NCBI GenBank assembly: GCA_011526045.1
Contig: WYBE01000075.1
Coordinates: forward strand, 1-64,000
DNA length: 64,000 bases
Direction: 5' to 3'
Origin: Nevskiales bacterium
Lineage (GTDB): Bacteria > Pseudomonadota > Gammaproteobacteria > Steroidobacterales > GCA-2729495
Positions 16,391-26,036 of the stretch are shown piece by piece. The notes under the pieces are model-generated. The model worked only from the letters and a program-made list of their open reading frames with translations, made no database searches and was not told the origin of the DNA. Each line of letters opens with the position of its first letter. The first letter of the stretch is position 1. The translations under genes were made by a program, and so were the position numbers.

Positions 16391-17083
16391 CTATTCGGTA
16401 AAGCGGTAACCGACTCCTGCCTCCGTCAGCAAGTGCTTGGGCCGGGAGGCGTCGACTTCGATCTTCTTGCGCAGGTTGGCCATGTGAACCCGCACGTAGT
16501 GGGTATGTTCGACGTGGCCCGGTCCCCAGACTGCTTGCAGCAGCTGGCGGTGTGTGAGCACCCGATCGGGATGGCTGGCCAGATAGGTCAGCAAGCGGTA
16601 TTCAATGGGGGTGAGATGCACGGCGGTTCCGGCGCGGGACACGTTGCGCTTTGCCAGGTCGATGACCACCTCGCCGAAGCTTATAAGGGGCGCGTTGTCG
16701 TTGGGGCGCGCACGGTAACGGCGCAGTTGGGCACGTACGCGTGCCAGCAACTCGCCCGCGCCAAAAGGCTTGACCAGATAATCATCGGCCCCGGCATTCA
16801 GCGCCTCGATCTTGTCCGCTTCTCCATTGCGCGCCGAGAGCACGATGATGGGAGCAGAGGACCAGCCACGAAACTCGCGGATCAGGTCCATCCCGTCGCC
16901 ATCGGGTAGTCCGAGATCCAGCACCAGGGCGTCGGGGCGGCGAGTGGCCGCCTCGATCAGGCCGCGTTTGAGCGTGTCGGCCTCGAAGACGGCATAGCCT
17001 TCCCCTTCCAGGGTCAGGCGCACGAAACGAAGTATGTCGGCTTCATCTTCAACGATCAGGACGCGCACTTCATTCATGATCAT
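16391..17083 (-). CDS. kdpE: Response regulator KdpE
   Basis: 230 residues. The receiver domain has the phosphorylated Asp in LVLDLGLPDGDG and the Lys in DDYLVKPFG. The C-terminal winged helix (LTPIEYRLLTYLASHPDRVL, THRQLLQAVWG) is OmpR-type. With KdpD it activates kdp under potassium limitation. The start overlaps the kdpD stop by 4 bases (ATGA); an alternative ATG lies two codons further in. Identity as KdpE rather than another OmpR regulator follows from the adjacent kdpD. Confidence 0.95.
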   Translation of the reverse strand: MIMNEVRVLIVEDEADILRFVRLTLEGEGYAVFEADTLKRGLIEAATRRPDALVLDLGLPDGDGMDLIREFRGWSSAPIIVLSARNGEADKIEALNAGADDYLVKPFGAGELLARVRAQLRRYRARPNDNAPLISFGEVVIDLAKRNVSRAGTAVHLTPIEYRLLTYLASHPDRVLTHRQLLQAVWGPGHVEHTHYVRVHMANLRKKIEVDASRPKHLLTEAGVGYRFTE

Positions 17084-19836
17084 TGCCTGCTGCCGGGCGA
17101 CGCATCGGGCAGGCTGCCGTCATCGACCGGAGGCTCGCCGCGTGGCACGGTGAGGATGAAGCGTGCGCCCAGCGTGCGACCGGCCTCCACGCGGTTTTCG
17201 CCATGAATTGCGCCACCATGGGCCTGCACGATGGCGCGGCAAATGGCCAGGCCCAGGCCAACTCCGGGGGTGGCGGCTTCCTTGGTGCCTCGTTCGAATT
17301 TCTCGAAGATGGCCTCTTCACGACCAACTGGCAGTCCAGGTCCTTCGTCATCGACGAAGATCTGTACGGTATCGGCGTGGGCCTGGGCCGTGATGTGAAT
17401 CACCGCATCCGGTGACGTGTACTTGACTGCGTTTTCCAGCAGGTTGACCAGCACCCGCTCGAACAGCGCGGCATCGAGATGCAGGATGGGCAGGTCATCC
17501 GCAAGCCGCACATCGATGCGTCGGTCCTTAAGGATCGACAGGCAGGTGCTTAGGGCGCTGCCCACCACCTCGTCCAGGGGTAGCCATTCGCGTTTGAGCT
17601 GTACGCTGCCGGATTCAAGTCGCGCCATGTCCAGGAGGTTGTTCACCAGCGCATTCATCCGTTGGGACGAGTTACGGATCGCGGCGGCGATTTCGGCCTG
17701 TTGCGCCACCAGGGGAGGGGAACTCATGCTCAGGGTGTCAGCCAGGCCCACCATGGCTGCCAGCGGCGTGCGCAGATCGTGCGAAACGGCTGCCAGGAGC
17801 GAATTGCGCAAGCGCTCCGATTCCATCCGCACTGTGCTGTGCTGTGCGACCTGAATGTAATGAATACGCTCCAGGGAGATTGCCAGCAAGGAAATGCAGG
17901 TATCGAGCAACTGGCGTTGCTCCGGGCTCAGGAGGGTGACGTTGGGCGGCTGCACGGCCAGGACACCACACAAGCGCGTCGGCCCTTTCAGTGGCAGCAT
18001 CAGGCAGGCGGTGGCAGGCAGGGTATTGGTGCCGCGGCCAGCCACCTCACTCTTGTCGAAACACCATTGTGCGACCGCCGTGTCCACCTCGGCCGTCGCG
18101 CCTGGCTGCAGTAGCAACTGGTTGGTATCGTCGGCCACCAGCAATGCGGAGCGGGCGTTGAACTCGGCAGACAGGAATCGTGCTCCGATTTTAGCAACCT
18201 GCTCCGGCTGCGATGCCGCCGACAGTTCGCTGGACATCTGATAAAGGCCACGTACGCGCCCTTCGCGTTCGGTGGCGGCCTGTGCCTGGGCGCGCAGGCC
18301 TGCCGTGAGCTGGCCGATAACCAGCGCGACGACCAGCATGACGGCGAAGGTGATGAGGTACTGCACGTCGCTCACGCTGAAAGACATACGTGGAGGCACG
18401 AAGAAGAAGTCGAACATCGCCACGCCGAGAAGGGCCGCCAGCATCGCTGGCCCGCGGCCGTAGAGCAGAGCGACGGCGACCACCGTAAGCAGAAACAGCA
18501 TCACGATGTTGGTCAGTTCCAGCGCTCCATGCAGCGCGCTTGCGAGCAATGCCACCAGCGCACAGGCGGCTGCAGCCGCGGCATAGCCCTGCCAGCGCAG
18601 TGGCGTCGCCGCCGGATCACGCTGAGTGTTTTGTTCAGGCTCCAGCATGGGCAGAGGCACCTGCAGCACATCCATGTCGGGGGTCAGTGCAGCCAGGCGC
18701 TCCGTCATCGACAGGCGCCAGCGGCTCCTGCCGGGGCGCCGGCCGAGCACCAGGCGCGAGAGGTTATGCTCACGTGCATAGCGCACCAGTGCCTGTGCAA
18801 CTCCCACGCCACTGGGTGTGGCCGTGGTGGCGCCCAGCTCCTGCGCAAGCTTCAGCGTACGCAGGGCCTGCTCCCGCGCCGCGGGATTCACGCGCTGCAG
18901 CGCCGGCGCATCGACGAAGACAGCATGCCAGGGCAGGTCTGATTGTGTGGCCAGGCGTGCCGTGCTGCGCACGACGGCCTCGCCGCCCATTCCGGGGCCG
19001 ATGCAGGCAAGCAACGCATCGCGCGTGGCCCAGACCGGTTGCCCGAGCGCGCCGCCCTGTGCGGCGCGACGCCAGTCCTGCATCTGTATATCCACGCGGT
19101 CGGCCGTGCGACGCAGTGCCAGCTCGCGCAGTGCAATCAGGTTCCCCTTGCGAAAGAAGTTGCTGGCGGCCTGCTGGGCCTGGGCCGGGATGTAAACCTT
19201 GCCGGCAGCGAGTCGCGCCAGCAATTCGTCGGGCGGAAGGTCGACGACAACCACTTCCTCGGCGGTGTCGAACAACCTGTCAGGCACCGTCTCCCGGATG
19301 CGCACACCCGTGAGTCCGCCGACCACGTCGTTGAGGCTTTCGAGGTGCTGCACGTTCATCGTGCTCCACACATCCATGCCCGCTGCGAGCAGCTCCTCGA
19401 CATCCTGCCAGCGCTTGGGATGGCGGGAACCGGGAACATTGCTGTGGGCCAGTTCGTCGAGGAGCACGAGTGCGGGCGCGCTTGCGCCTGCGTGCGCATT
19501 GCCAAAGGCCAGCGCGGCGTCAAGGTCGAATTCCTGTAGTACACGCTCGCGGTACATCACGTTCTTGCGCGCCAGCAATGGCAGGCCGTCGAGCAGGGCC
19601 TCGGTCTCGGCGCGGCCGTGGGTTTCCACCAGGCCGACCAGCACGGCTACACCCTGCGCCTGCGCCGCGTGTGCGGCCGCGAGCATGGCGTAGGTTTTGC
19701 CCACGCCGGCTGAAGCGCCGAAGAATATCTTCAATCGCCCCCGCCGCGCCTTGGCCTCCTGTTGCTGCACACGAGCCAGCAAGGCATCCGGGTCGGGCCG
19801 GGGGTCGTCGTCTCGATCAGGATCAGGAAGAGCCAT
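17080..19836 (-). CDS. kdpD: Potassium-sensing histidine kinase KdpD
   Basis: 918 residues with the full KdpD layout. An N-terminal KdpD domain carries a Walker A (FFGASAGVGKTYAML, about 37-51), followed by a universal-stress-like domain (about 250-370). Four membrane helices follow (about 415-510, from AAAAAACALVALLASAL to VMLVVALVIGQL), then a GAF-like region and the kinase core: SHDLRTPLAAMVGLADTL with the phospho-accepting His, NLLENAVKYTS, DEGPGLP and GVGLGLAICRAIVQAHGG. It phosphorylates KdpE. It is 128 bases downstream of kdpB, longer than the other gaps in the operon. Confidence 0.96.
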   Translation of the reverse strand: MALPDPDRDDDPRPDPDALLARVQQQEAKARRGRLKIFFGASAGVGKTYAMLAAAHAAQAQGVAVLVGLVETHGRAETEALLDGLPLLARKNVMYRERVLQEFDLDAALAFGNAHAGASAPALVLLDELAHSNVPGSRHPKRWQDVEELLAAGMDVWSTMNVQHLESLNDVVGGLTGVRIRETVPDRLFDTAEEVVVVDLPPDELLARLAAGKVYIPAQAQQAASNFFRKGNLIALRELALRRTADRVDIQMQDWRRAAQGGALGQPVWATRDALLACIGPGMGGEAVVRSTARLATQSDLPWHAVFVDAPALQRVNPAAREQALRTLKLAQELGATTATPSGVGVAQALVRYAREHNLSRLVLGRRPGRSRWRLSMTERLAALTPDMDVLQVPLPMLEPEQNTQRDPAATPLRWQGYAAAAAACALVALLASALHGALELTNIVMLFLLTVVAVALLYGRGPAMLAALLGVAMFDFFFVPPRMSFSVSDVQYLITFAVMLVVALVIGQLTAGLRAQAQAATEREGRVRGLYQMSSELSAASQPEQVAKIGARFLSAEFNARSALLVADDTNQLLLQPGATAEVDTAVAQWCFDKSEVAGRGTNTLPATACLMLPLKGPTRLCGVLAVQPPNVTLLSPEQRQLLDTCISLLAISLERIHYIQVAQHSTVRMESERLRNSLLAAVSHDLRTPLAAMVGLADTLSMSSPPLVAQQAEIAAAIRNSSQRMNALVNNLLDMARLESGSVQLKREWLPLDEVVGSALSTCLSILKDRRIDVRLADDLPILHLDAALFERVLVNLLENAVKYTSPDAVIHITAQAHADTVQIFVDDEGPGLPVGREEAIFEKFERGTKEAATPGVGLGLAICRAIVQAHGGAIHGENRVEAGRTLGARFILTVPRGEPPVDDGSLPDASPGSRQ

Positions 19837-19964
19837 GGCTTATGGTATGCGCAACATCGACGGATTTGACCCATTGCCGCCCACTGTGGCGTCTGGTTGA
19901 GCGCGCGGCGGTGTGACATCCGTTCACCGGATAGCGTCTGGCGACCCGGCGCGGATGGCCCGAA

Positions 19965-22070
19965 CTACGCCAGTCCTGCAGCTGAGACCAGTACGTCAAT
20001 GAGCTTGATACCGACAAAGGGAACAAGTACGCCCCCCAGCCCGTAGAACACCAGGTTGCGACGCAGGAGCGCCGCTGCGCCCACGGCACGATAGGTCACG
20101 CCCTTGAGGGCCAGCGGAATCAGGACAACGATGATCAGTGCGTTGAAAATCACGGCCGACATGATCGCCGAGGCCGGGCTTGCCAGCCCCATGACGTTGA
20201 GCGCGGAGAGCTGAGGATAGGTGCTGACAAAGGCTGCCGGGATGATGGCGAAATACTTGGCAACGTCGTTGGCGATGCTGAAGGTGGTGAGTGAGCCGCG
20301 AGTCATCAGCATCTGCTTGCCTGTCTCGACGATCTCGATGAGCTTGGTCGGGTTGCTGTCGAGATCGACCATGTTGCCGGCCTCCTTGGCCGCCTGGGTT
20401 CCGGTGTTCATGGCGACGGCGACGTCTGCCTGGGCGAGGGCAGGCGCGTCGTTGGTGCCGTCGCCGGTCATCGCCACCAATTGACCTTTGGCCTGGTAGT
20501 CGCGGATCAGCGCGAGCTTGGCCTCGGGTGTGGCTTCGGCGAGGAAGTCGTCGACGCCGGCCTCGGCGGCGATGGCCGCGGCGGTGAGACGGTTGTCGCC
20601 GGTGACCATCACGGTCTTGATGCCCATGCGGCGCAGTTCGGCAAAACGCTCCTTGATGCCGCCCTTGACGATGTCCTTGAGTTCGACCACGCCCAGGGCG
20701 CGGCTCCCATCCGCCACCACCAGCGGGGTGGCGCCCCGGCGCGCGACATCATCCACGGTTTGCTGCAACTCTTGCGGGAGGCTTCCGCCCAGCGCCTCGA
20801 CATGCTGCTGCACCGCGAGCGCAGCACCCTTGCGGATGATGCGCACTGGAGCGCTGCCTGCAGCCATGTCCACGCCGCTCATGCGCGTTTGCGCCGTGAA
20901 GTGCACGAAGCTTGCGCCGAGCTTCCCGATATCCCGCTCGCGCAGGTTGAATTTCTGCTTGGCCAGCACGACGATGCTGCGGCCTTCGGGTGTCTCATCG
21001 GCGAGCGAGGCGAGCTGCGCCGCGTCGGCCAGTTGTTCCTCGGTCACCCCGCGCACCGGAATGAAGCTGCTTGCCTGCCGGTTGCCGAGCGTAATGGTGC
21101 CGGTCTTGTCCAGCAGGAGCACGTCGACATCGCCAGCTGCCTCCACGGCACGGCCCGACGTGGCGATCACGTTGGCCTGCATCATGCGACTCATGCCGGC
21201 CACGCCGATGGCGCTCAAGAGGCCGCCGATGGTGGTCGGGATCAGGCACACGAGCAACGCCACAAGCACCGTTACGCTGACCACCATGCCTTTGCCGGCC
21301 TGCGTCACGGCGAAAGCGGAAAAGGGCCACAGCGTGACGATGACCAGCAGGAACACCAGTGTCAGGCCCACCAGCAGGATATTGAGCGCAATCTCGTTCG
21401 GCGTTTTCTTGCGGCTGGCATTTTCGACCATGGCGATCATGCGGTCGACGAAGGTCTCGCCGGGGTTGACCGACACACGTGCCACGATCCAGTCCGACAG
21501 CACACGTGTACCGCCGGTGATGGCGCAGAAATCGCCACCGGATTCACGGATCACCGGCGCAGACTCGCCGGTGATGGCCGACTCGTCGACCGAGGCCACG
21601 CCGTCGATCACCTGCGCATCGGCGGGGATGACATCACCCGCCTCGATCAACACGATGTCGTCACGGCGCAGGCTGTCGGCCTCGACGGGCGTCCAGGCAG
21701 TCTTGTCGCGTGCATGCGCCGCCTGGTAAGCGCCTTTCGCCAGCTTCCGGGCCCAGGTCGTCTTCTTCAGGCCGCGCAGGCTGGCTGCCTGTGCCTTGCT
21801 GCGTCCTTCGGCCAGGGCTTCGGCAAAGTTGGCAAAAAAGACGGTGAACCACAGCCATAGGCTGATGGCCAGAATGAAGCCCGGAGGCGCTTCGCCGGGT
21901 CCAGCCAGAGCCTGGAAGTACAGCGCGGTGGTGAGTCCGGCTCCCAGGTACACCACGAACATCACCGGGTTGCGCCACTGCGTTTGTGGCGCGAGCTTGG
22001 TCAGGGCGTCCCGCAGCGCCTGGCCGACGAGGGCACGGTCGAACAGGGCCAGGGATTTCTTGTCAGACAT
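19965..22070 (-). CDS. kdpB: Potassium-transporting P-type ATPase, ATP-binding subunit KdpB
   Basis: 701 residues from the ATG at 22068-22070, preceded by GGAGAACGACC. An ATG 6 codons upstream lacks this. It shows the P-type ATPase signatures: TGES in the actuator domain ([12 protein letters not shown]), DKTGTIT with the phosphorylated Asp ([13 protein letters not shown]) and [20 protein letters not shown] in the hinge. It drives K+ import through KdpA. It follows kdpC instead of preceding it, with 21 bases between, so the order is A-C-B. Confidence 0.97.
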   Translation of the reverse strand: MSDKKSLALFDRALVGQALRDALTKLAPQTQWRNPVMFVVYLGAGLTTALYFQALAGPGEAPPGFILAISLWLWFTVFFANFAEALAEGRSKAQAASLRGLKKTTWARKLAKGAYQAAHARDKTAWTPVEADSLRRDDIVLIEAGDVIPADAQVIDGVASVDESAITGESAPVIRESGGDFCAITGGTRVLSDWIVARVSVNPGETFVDRMIAMVENASRKKTPNEIALNILLVGLTLVFLLVIVTLWPFSAFAVTQAGKGMVVSVTVLVALLVCLIPTTIGGLLSAIGVAGMSRMMQANVIATSGRAVEAAGDVDVLLLDKTGTITLGNRQASSFIPVRGVTEEQLADAAQLASLADETPEGRSIVVLAKQKFNLRERDIGKLGASFVHFTAQTRMSGVDMAAGSAPVRIIRKGAALAVQQHVEALGGSLPQELQQTVDDVARRGATPLVVADGSRALGVVELKDIVKGGIKERFAELRRMGIKTVMVTGDNRLTAAAIAAEAGVDDFLAEATPEAKLALIRDYQAKGQLVAMTGDGTNDAPALAQADVAVAMNTGTQAAKEAGNMVDLDSNPTKLIEIVETGKQMLMTRGSLTTFSIANDVAKYFAIIPAAFVSTYPQLSALNVMGLASPASAIMSAVIFNALIIVVLIPLALKGVTYRAVGAAALLRRNLVFYGLGGVLVPFVGIKLIDVLVSAAGLA

Positions 22071-22091
22071 GGTCGTTCTCCGCTTCATTCA

Positions 22092-22730
22092 TCACCGGCG
22101 CGTCGTTGGCAGGTCATCCAGGGCCAGATTCAGCCGCAATACGTTCACGCGCGGCTCGCCGAGCAGTCCCAGAACGCGATCGTCGGTGTATTGTTCGCGC
22201 AGGCGTCGCACCTGATCGGTGTCCAGGCCGCGGGCCATGGCGACACGACGGGTTTGCAGCTCGGCGTTGGCTACCGAGATGTGCGGATCCAGCCCGGAAG
22301 CCGATGACGTGACGGCGTCCACGGGCACGCTGGCATCCGTCGCAAGGCCGTTTTCCTGGCGGTAGGCGCTGGCGCGTTGCCTGACGGTATCGATGAGTGC
22401 CTGGTTGGTCGGTCCGAGGTTGCTGCCCGAGGAGGCACCCGCGTTATAGGGATGACTGGCTGTAGCGCTTGGGCGCGGTTGAAAGTACCCAGGTGCGGTA
22501 AACGCCTGCCCGATGAGCTCGGAGCCCACTACGGTGGCACCACGCTGGATCAGGCTGCCGTTGGCCTGGTGCGGAAACAGCAGCTGCGCTACACCCGTGG
22601 TGACCAGCGGGTAGAACACGCCGGTGAGCAAGGCGACAAAGAGCGCACAACGCAGGCAGGGCGCAAGCAGGCCTTTGAGTGGCGAATCGTACGCAATGGC
22701 GTGTTCGGCAGAGGGGAGCACGGTGTTCAT
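22092..22730 (-). CDS. kdpC: Potassium-transporting ATPase subunit KdpC
   Basis: 212 residues. One N-terminal membrane helix (LRCALFVALLTGVFYPLVTT) is followed by the KdpC body (YFQPRPSATASHPYNAGASS; SNLGPTNQALI; DAVTSSASGLDPHISVANAE). KdpC stabilises the KdpAB complex and enhances ATP affinity. It sits between kdpA (18 bases away) and kdpB (21 bases), in contrast to the standard A-B-C order. Confidence 0.96.
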   Translation of the reverse strand: MNTVLPSAEHAIAYDSPLKGLLAPCLRCALFVALLTGVFYPLVTTGVAQLLFPHQANGSLIQRGATVVGSELIGQAFTAPGYFQPRPSATASHPYNAGASSGSNLGPTNQALIDTVRQRASAYRQENGLATDASVPVDAVTSSASGLDPHISVANAELQTRRVAMARGLDTDQVRRLREQYTDDRVLGLLGEPRVNVLRLNLALDDLPTTRR

Positions 22731-22748
22731 GTCGTTTCTCGCTTCACG

Positions 22749-24455
22749 TTACGGATACAGGCGGGCGCCCAGCATGTTCAGCTGCTCGGCCAGTGGCCCC
22801 AGCGCCAGCGACGGCAGGAAGGTCAAACCGCCAACCACCAGCACCACGAACACCAGCATCACCATGAAAAGCGGCGTTGCGGTCGGGAAAGTGCCAGGCC
22901 CCTCGGGAACACACTTCTTGGCTGCCAGCGAGCCCGCGACGGCCAGCATCGGCAGGAGTGTCAGGTAGCGCCCCACCAGCATTGCCAGCCCGATGGTGGT
23001 GTTGAAGAACGGCGTGTTGGCATTGAGGCCAGCAAAAGCCGAGCCGTTGTTGGCAGTGCCCGAGGTGTAGGCGTACAGGATCTCAGAAAAACCGTGCGGG
23101 CCGCGATTGTTCAGGCTTGCGGAACTATCGGGCCACAGACAGGCAAGGGCGGTGAAGCCAAGGATCGAAGCGGGGTGGGCGAGCACCGAGAGGATCACCA
23201 GCTTGATCTCGCGCGCCTCGATCTTCTTGCCGAGAAACTCCGGTGTGCGCCCGATCATCATTCCGACCAGAAACACCGTGAGAATCGCGTACTGGATGAG
23301 GTTGATGAAGCCCACGCCATCGCCACCGAACACGCTGTTGAGCATCATTTGCGCCAGCGGTACAAAGCCACCCAGCGGCGTGAGGGAGTCGTGCATGGCG
23401 TTCACCGAGCCGGTGGTGGCGGCGGTTGTGGTGGTGATGAACAGCGCGGTATCGGCGATGCCAAAGCGCAGTTCCTTGCCCTCCATGTTGCCGCCCGGTT
23501 GCGATGTGGACATCTGCTGGTCCGCGCCGGCCTGCGTGAGCAGGGGGTTTCCGGTCTGTTCGGCGCCATACACCATGGCCAGGAAGCCGATGAACATGAC
23601 CACAAAGGCGCCGAAGAACACCCAGCCTTGCCTCCTGCGCGCCAACACGAGACCAAAGGTCACGGTCAGGGCCGACGGAATCAGCAGCATCGACAGGATA
23701 TGCAGGAGATTGGTCAGGGGCGTAGGGTTCTCGAAGGGATGTGCGGCGTTGACGTTGAAGAACCCGCCGCCATTGGTGCCGATATGCTTGATGGTCTCCA
23801 GGCTGGCCACAGGTCCCAGGTTGATCTGCTGCTGCGCGCCTTCGAGAGCGTTCGCCATGGCCAGTGCCGACAGTGTTTGCGGCATGCCCTGCCACACGTA
23901 GAAAAGTGCCATGACGAAGCACAGCGGCAGCATCACACGCAAGAGCACGCGGATGAAATCCGTCCAGTAGTTGCCCACGTCCTGGCTGCTGGCGCGGGCC
24001 AATCCGCGGATGAACGCGCCCGCTGCCGCCACACCGGCCGTGGCGCCGCAGAACATCAGGAAGGTGATGACCACCATCTGTGTAGCGTTGGACAGGCTCG
24101 CCTCACCGGCGTAGGACTGCCAGTTCGTGTTGGTGATGAAAGAAGCCGTCGTATTGAACGCGAGATCGGGCGTTTGCGCTGCGTTGCCCAGCGAGTTCAA
24201 GGGCAGCACGCCTTGCAGACGCAACAAAGCGTAGCCCAGCGCCATCATTGCAGCGTTGGAAAGCAACAACGCCAGGCCATAGCGCGCCCAGCCCATGCGT
24301 TCATCGGGGTCCACGCCCAGGATTCGGTATGAGAGCAGTTCCGGCGCCCAATGGCGCTTGCCCTCGAACGTGTGAGCCAGGGCGTGGCCCATGGCTACCG
24401 CCAGGCCGGACATCAGGGCCAGAACGAGGCCGTATTCGAGCACAATCAGTTCCAT
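22749..24455 (-). CDS. kdpA: Potassium-binding channel subunit KdpA
   Basis: 568 residues, normal length, with many membrane helices. Recognisable segments are [19 protein letters not shown] and [20 protein letters not shown], pore-loop regions that form the K+ selectivity filter, and LMLVGRYL-like sequence near the end. The ATG at 24453-24455 has GAGGGG 6 bases upstream. KdpA binds and conducts K+ in the high-affinity KdpFABC pump. It lies 9 bases after a 27-residue membrane ORF. Confidence 0.97.
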   Translation of the reverse strand: MELIVLEYGLVLALMSGLAVAMGHALAHTFEGKRHWAPELLSYRILGVDPDERMGWARYGLALLLSNAAMMALGYALLRLQGVLPLNSLGNAAQTPDLAFNTTASFITNTNWQSYAGEASLSNATQMVVITFLMFCGATAGVAAAGAFIRGLARASSQDVGNYWTDFIRVLLRVMLPLCFVMALFYVWQGMPQTLSALAMANALEGAQQQINLGPVASLETIKHIGTNGGGFFNVNAAHPFENPTPLTNLLHILSMLLIPSALTVTFGLVLARRRQGWVFFGAFVVMFIGFLAMVYGAEQTGNPLLTQAGADQQMSTSQPGGNMEGKELRFGIADTALFITTTTAATTGSVNAMHDSLTPLGGFVPLAQMMLNSVFGGDGVGFINLIQYAILTVFLVGMMIGRTPEFLGKKIEAREIKLVILSVLAHPASILGFTALACLWPDSSASLNNRGPHGFSEILYAYTSGTANNGSAFAGLNANTPFFNTTIGLAMLVGRYLTLLPMLAVAGSLAAKKCVPEGPGTFPTATPLFMVMLVFVVLVVGGLTFLPSLALGPLAEQLNMLGARLYP

Positions 24456-24464
24456 GGCTGCCCC

Positions 24465-24548
24465 TCACAGCTTGCGCAGCGCCAGCACCATGGCGGTGAC
24501 GGCGACAAAGAAAGCAACGGAGACGCCGACGAAGATCAGATCTTGCAT
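24465..24548 (-). CDS. 27-residue membrane protein in the kdp operon
   Basis: From the ATG at 24546-24548 the frame reads MQDLIFVGVSVAFFVAVTAM and ends VLALRKL: one membrane helix with a short basic tail, the size of KdpF but distinct from it. It lies between kdpF (10 bases away) and kdpA (9 bases) with a GAGGAACCCGCG site upstream. Similar tiny ORFs next to kdpF occur, as I recall, in other kdp operons, but I know of no assigned function. It may be a second lipid-like stabiliser of the complex. Position and spacing support it being translated. Confidence 0.65.
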   Translation of the reverse strand: MQDLIFVGVSVAFFVAVTAMVLALRKL

Positions 24549-24558
24549 CGCGGGTTCC

Positions 24559-24657
24559 TCAGAACTTTTCCGGGTGCAGCAAGGCATAGCCCAGATAGAC
24601 GAACAGGCCGAGTGCGATCGCGCCGGCCAGCCAGTACAGCAAGGAGAGCGAGGTCAT
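24559..24657 (-). CDS. kdpF: KdpF, small subunit of the potassium pump
   Basis: 32 residues from the ATG at 24655-24657, with GGGAGGTCGC upstream. It is one membrane helix (WLAGAIALGLFVYLGYALL) ending in the typical HPEKF. KdpF stabilises the KdpFABC complex. It is the first gene of the operon; the promoter should lie in 24658-24795, where I could not identify a KdpE site with confidence. Confidence 0.9.
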   Translation of the reverse strand: MTSLSLLYWLAGAIALGLFVYLGYALLHPEKF

Positions 24658-24795
24658 GCGACCTCCCAGCGCCTCGTCAGCGCATCGACTTCCTGAGTAG
24701 ATTCCATACAGCCGCCTCCAGATGGACGAAAGGCATCCTTGCACCTCGTGTATCAAGCCGATGCAAAGATCCTGGACGCGGGTATCAAGAACGTA

Positions 24796-25107
24796 TCAAG
24801 GTCGGCGTGGGCCGAACCAGGCATGGATTCTCGGTGGCTGACGCCGGATCCACGGCGGGCGCCCGTGGATCCGGCGCCACGACCAGGCAGCCTTGCCCGC
24901 CGCCATCGCATGCACGTCCGAGGCACGCAGCGCCTTGCCGCCGATTGCCCAGTCGCCACCCGCGAACTCGCTGATGCGCACCCACGTGACCGGGCGCATG
25001 CTCTCGCCCTCCACAGCGATCACGGCTTCAGTGACCCTGGCAATGAGTTCCTTTTTCTGCGCAGGCGTGAACACGTCCTTGATGACATCGATAGTAACGA
25101 GAGGCAT
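24796..25107 (-). CDS. 4-oxalocrotonate tautomerase-like protein with extended C-terminus
   Basis: 103 residues beginning [20 protein letters not shown], with the catalytic Pro at position 2 that becomes N-terminal after Met removal. The core ([31 protein letters not shown]) matches small tautomerases of about 62-77 residues. After about residue 70 the sequence turns into Trp/Arg/Pro-rich residues with no family resemblance, so the original stop codon was probably lost or frameshifted. AAGGAGAACGGC precedes the start. The natural substrate is unknown. It lies upstream of the kdp operon on the same strand. Confidence 0.82.
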   Translation of the reverse strand: MPLVTIDVIKDVFTPAQKKELIARVTEAVIAVEGESMRPVTWVRISEFAGGDWAIGGKALRASDVHAMAAGKAAWSWRRIHGRPPWIRRQPPRIHAWFGPRRP

Positions 25108-25424
25108 GCCGTTCTCCTTGGAGCGAACGCATGGTCTCCAGGGACGAGATCATCGAGAAGGTCTGGGATGGCCGCGTCGTCTCGGAAGCGGCCGTGTCAA
25201 GCCGGGTGAAATCCGCGCGACAGGCACTGGGCGATGCCAGCCGCGCGCGCAATGTTCTTCCAGGCCTTCCCGATGAAATCTGATCCAATGCGCACCCAAT
25301 TGGATGGCGCGCTGCGCCAATTGGGATTCCGCCAGAGCGGGCCCTGGAGCGGGCCCGCTGGCCGTTCTGGGGCGTAGTGGCGTACTGGTCGTCGAGGCGA
25401 GGCTGAACGAAAGGATCGGGACTT
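25108..25424. other. Gene-free interval
   Basis: This lies between the tautomerase start and the 3' end of the 2OG-oxygenase gene. Frames here lack motifs. I see nothing else. Confidence 0.5.
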
Positions 25425-26036
25425 CTACGTAAACGCTGGTCCGTGGATCCATGCGACCAGTGTATGGCGCATACCATGCGTCACCGGATCGACCTTGTGG
25501 AGCAGGTAGGACGGGAAGATCGCGGTCGTGCCCTGCTGCGGCCTCAATGGCGGTCCTCGGTCGGCGAAATGCAGATCGCCCCCTGCGTAAGCATCCGGCG
25601 GAGTCAGCGCCGTCACCAGCGTGAGCTTGCGAGTGGAGAACAAGCCCCCGCCGATGTCCACGTGCCAGTCGAAAAAGCCTTCGACGCCGTATTCGAGCAC
25701 GTCCAGGCTCATGTCGTCACTCAACTGAAAATGATAGGCCTCGCGGTTGACCTGTTCGGCCAGTCGGCGCAGCCGCTGAAAGATCCATGTATTGGCCGGA
25801 TCCGGCGGGATCGGCTTGATCCGCGTGCGGCGGTAGTCATAGTCGAGCCTGCCGGCTTCCGGTTCTGGCGCGATGTCACGCGTGCTGATGAGTGCCTCGG
25901 ACGCAGGCAGGGGCAGGTTGATGAGTCGGGCACACTCTTGCGGTGACAGCACGTTGGGGAATTGCCCGACGGTAGTCAGGTACTCGTTGAACATCTCGGG
26001 CGTGACTCCGCCCGAAATCTGGTATGTGGTCGTCAT
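25425..26036 (-). CDS. 2-oxoglutarate/Fe(II)-dependent oxygenase, prolyl-hydroxylase type
   Basis: 203 residues. The iron and 2-oxoglutarate ligands can be read: H125-x-D127 (FFDWHVDIGGG), distal H180 (YLLHKVDPV) and R190 (HGMRHTLVAW). The N-terminal part (FPNVLSPQECARLINLP) is typical of P4H-like/PKHD-type hydroxylases, and KLTLVTALTP is a core strand. It hydroxylates an unknown substrate, possibly a protein or peptide side chain. Its start overlaps the stop of the next gene upstream by 4 bases (ATGA), and that gene also encodes a 2OG-type oxygenase, so the two are translationally coupled. Confidence 0.88.
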   Translation of the reverse strand: MTTTYQISGGVTPEMFNEYLTTVGQFPNVLSPQECARLINLPLPASEALISTRDIAPEPEAGRLDYDYRRTRIKPIPPDPANTWIFQRLRRLAEQVNREAYHFQLSDDMSLDVLEYGVEGFFDWHVDIGGGLFSTRKLTLVTALTPPDAYAGGDLHFADRGPPLRPQQGTTAIFPSYLLHKVDPVTHGMRHTLVAWIHGPAFT

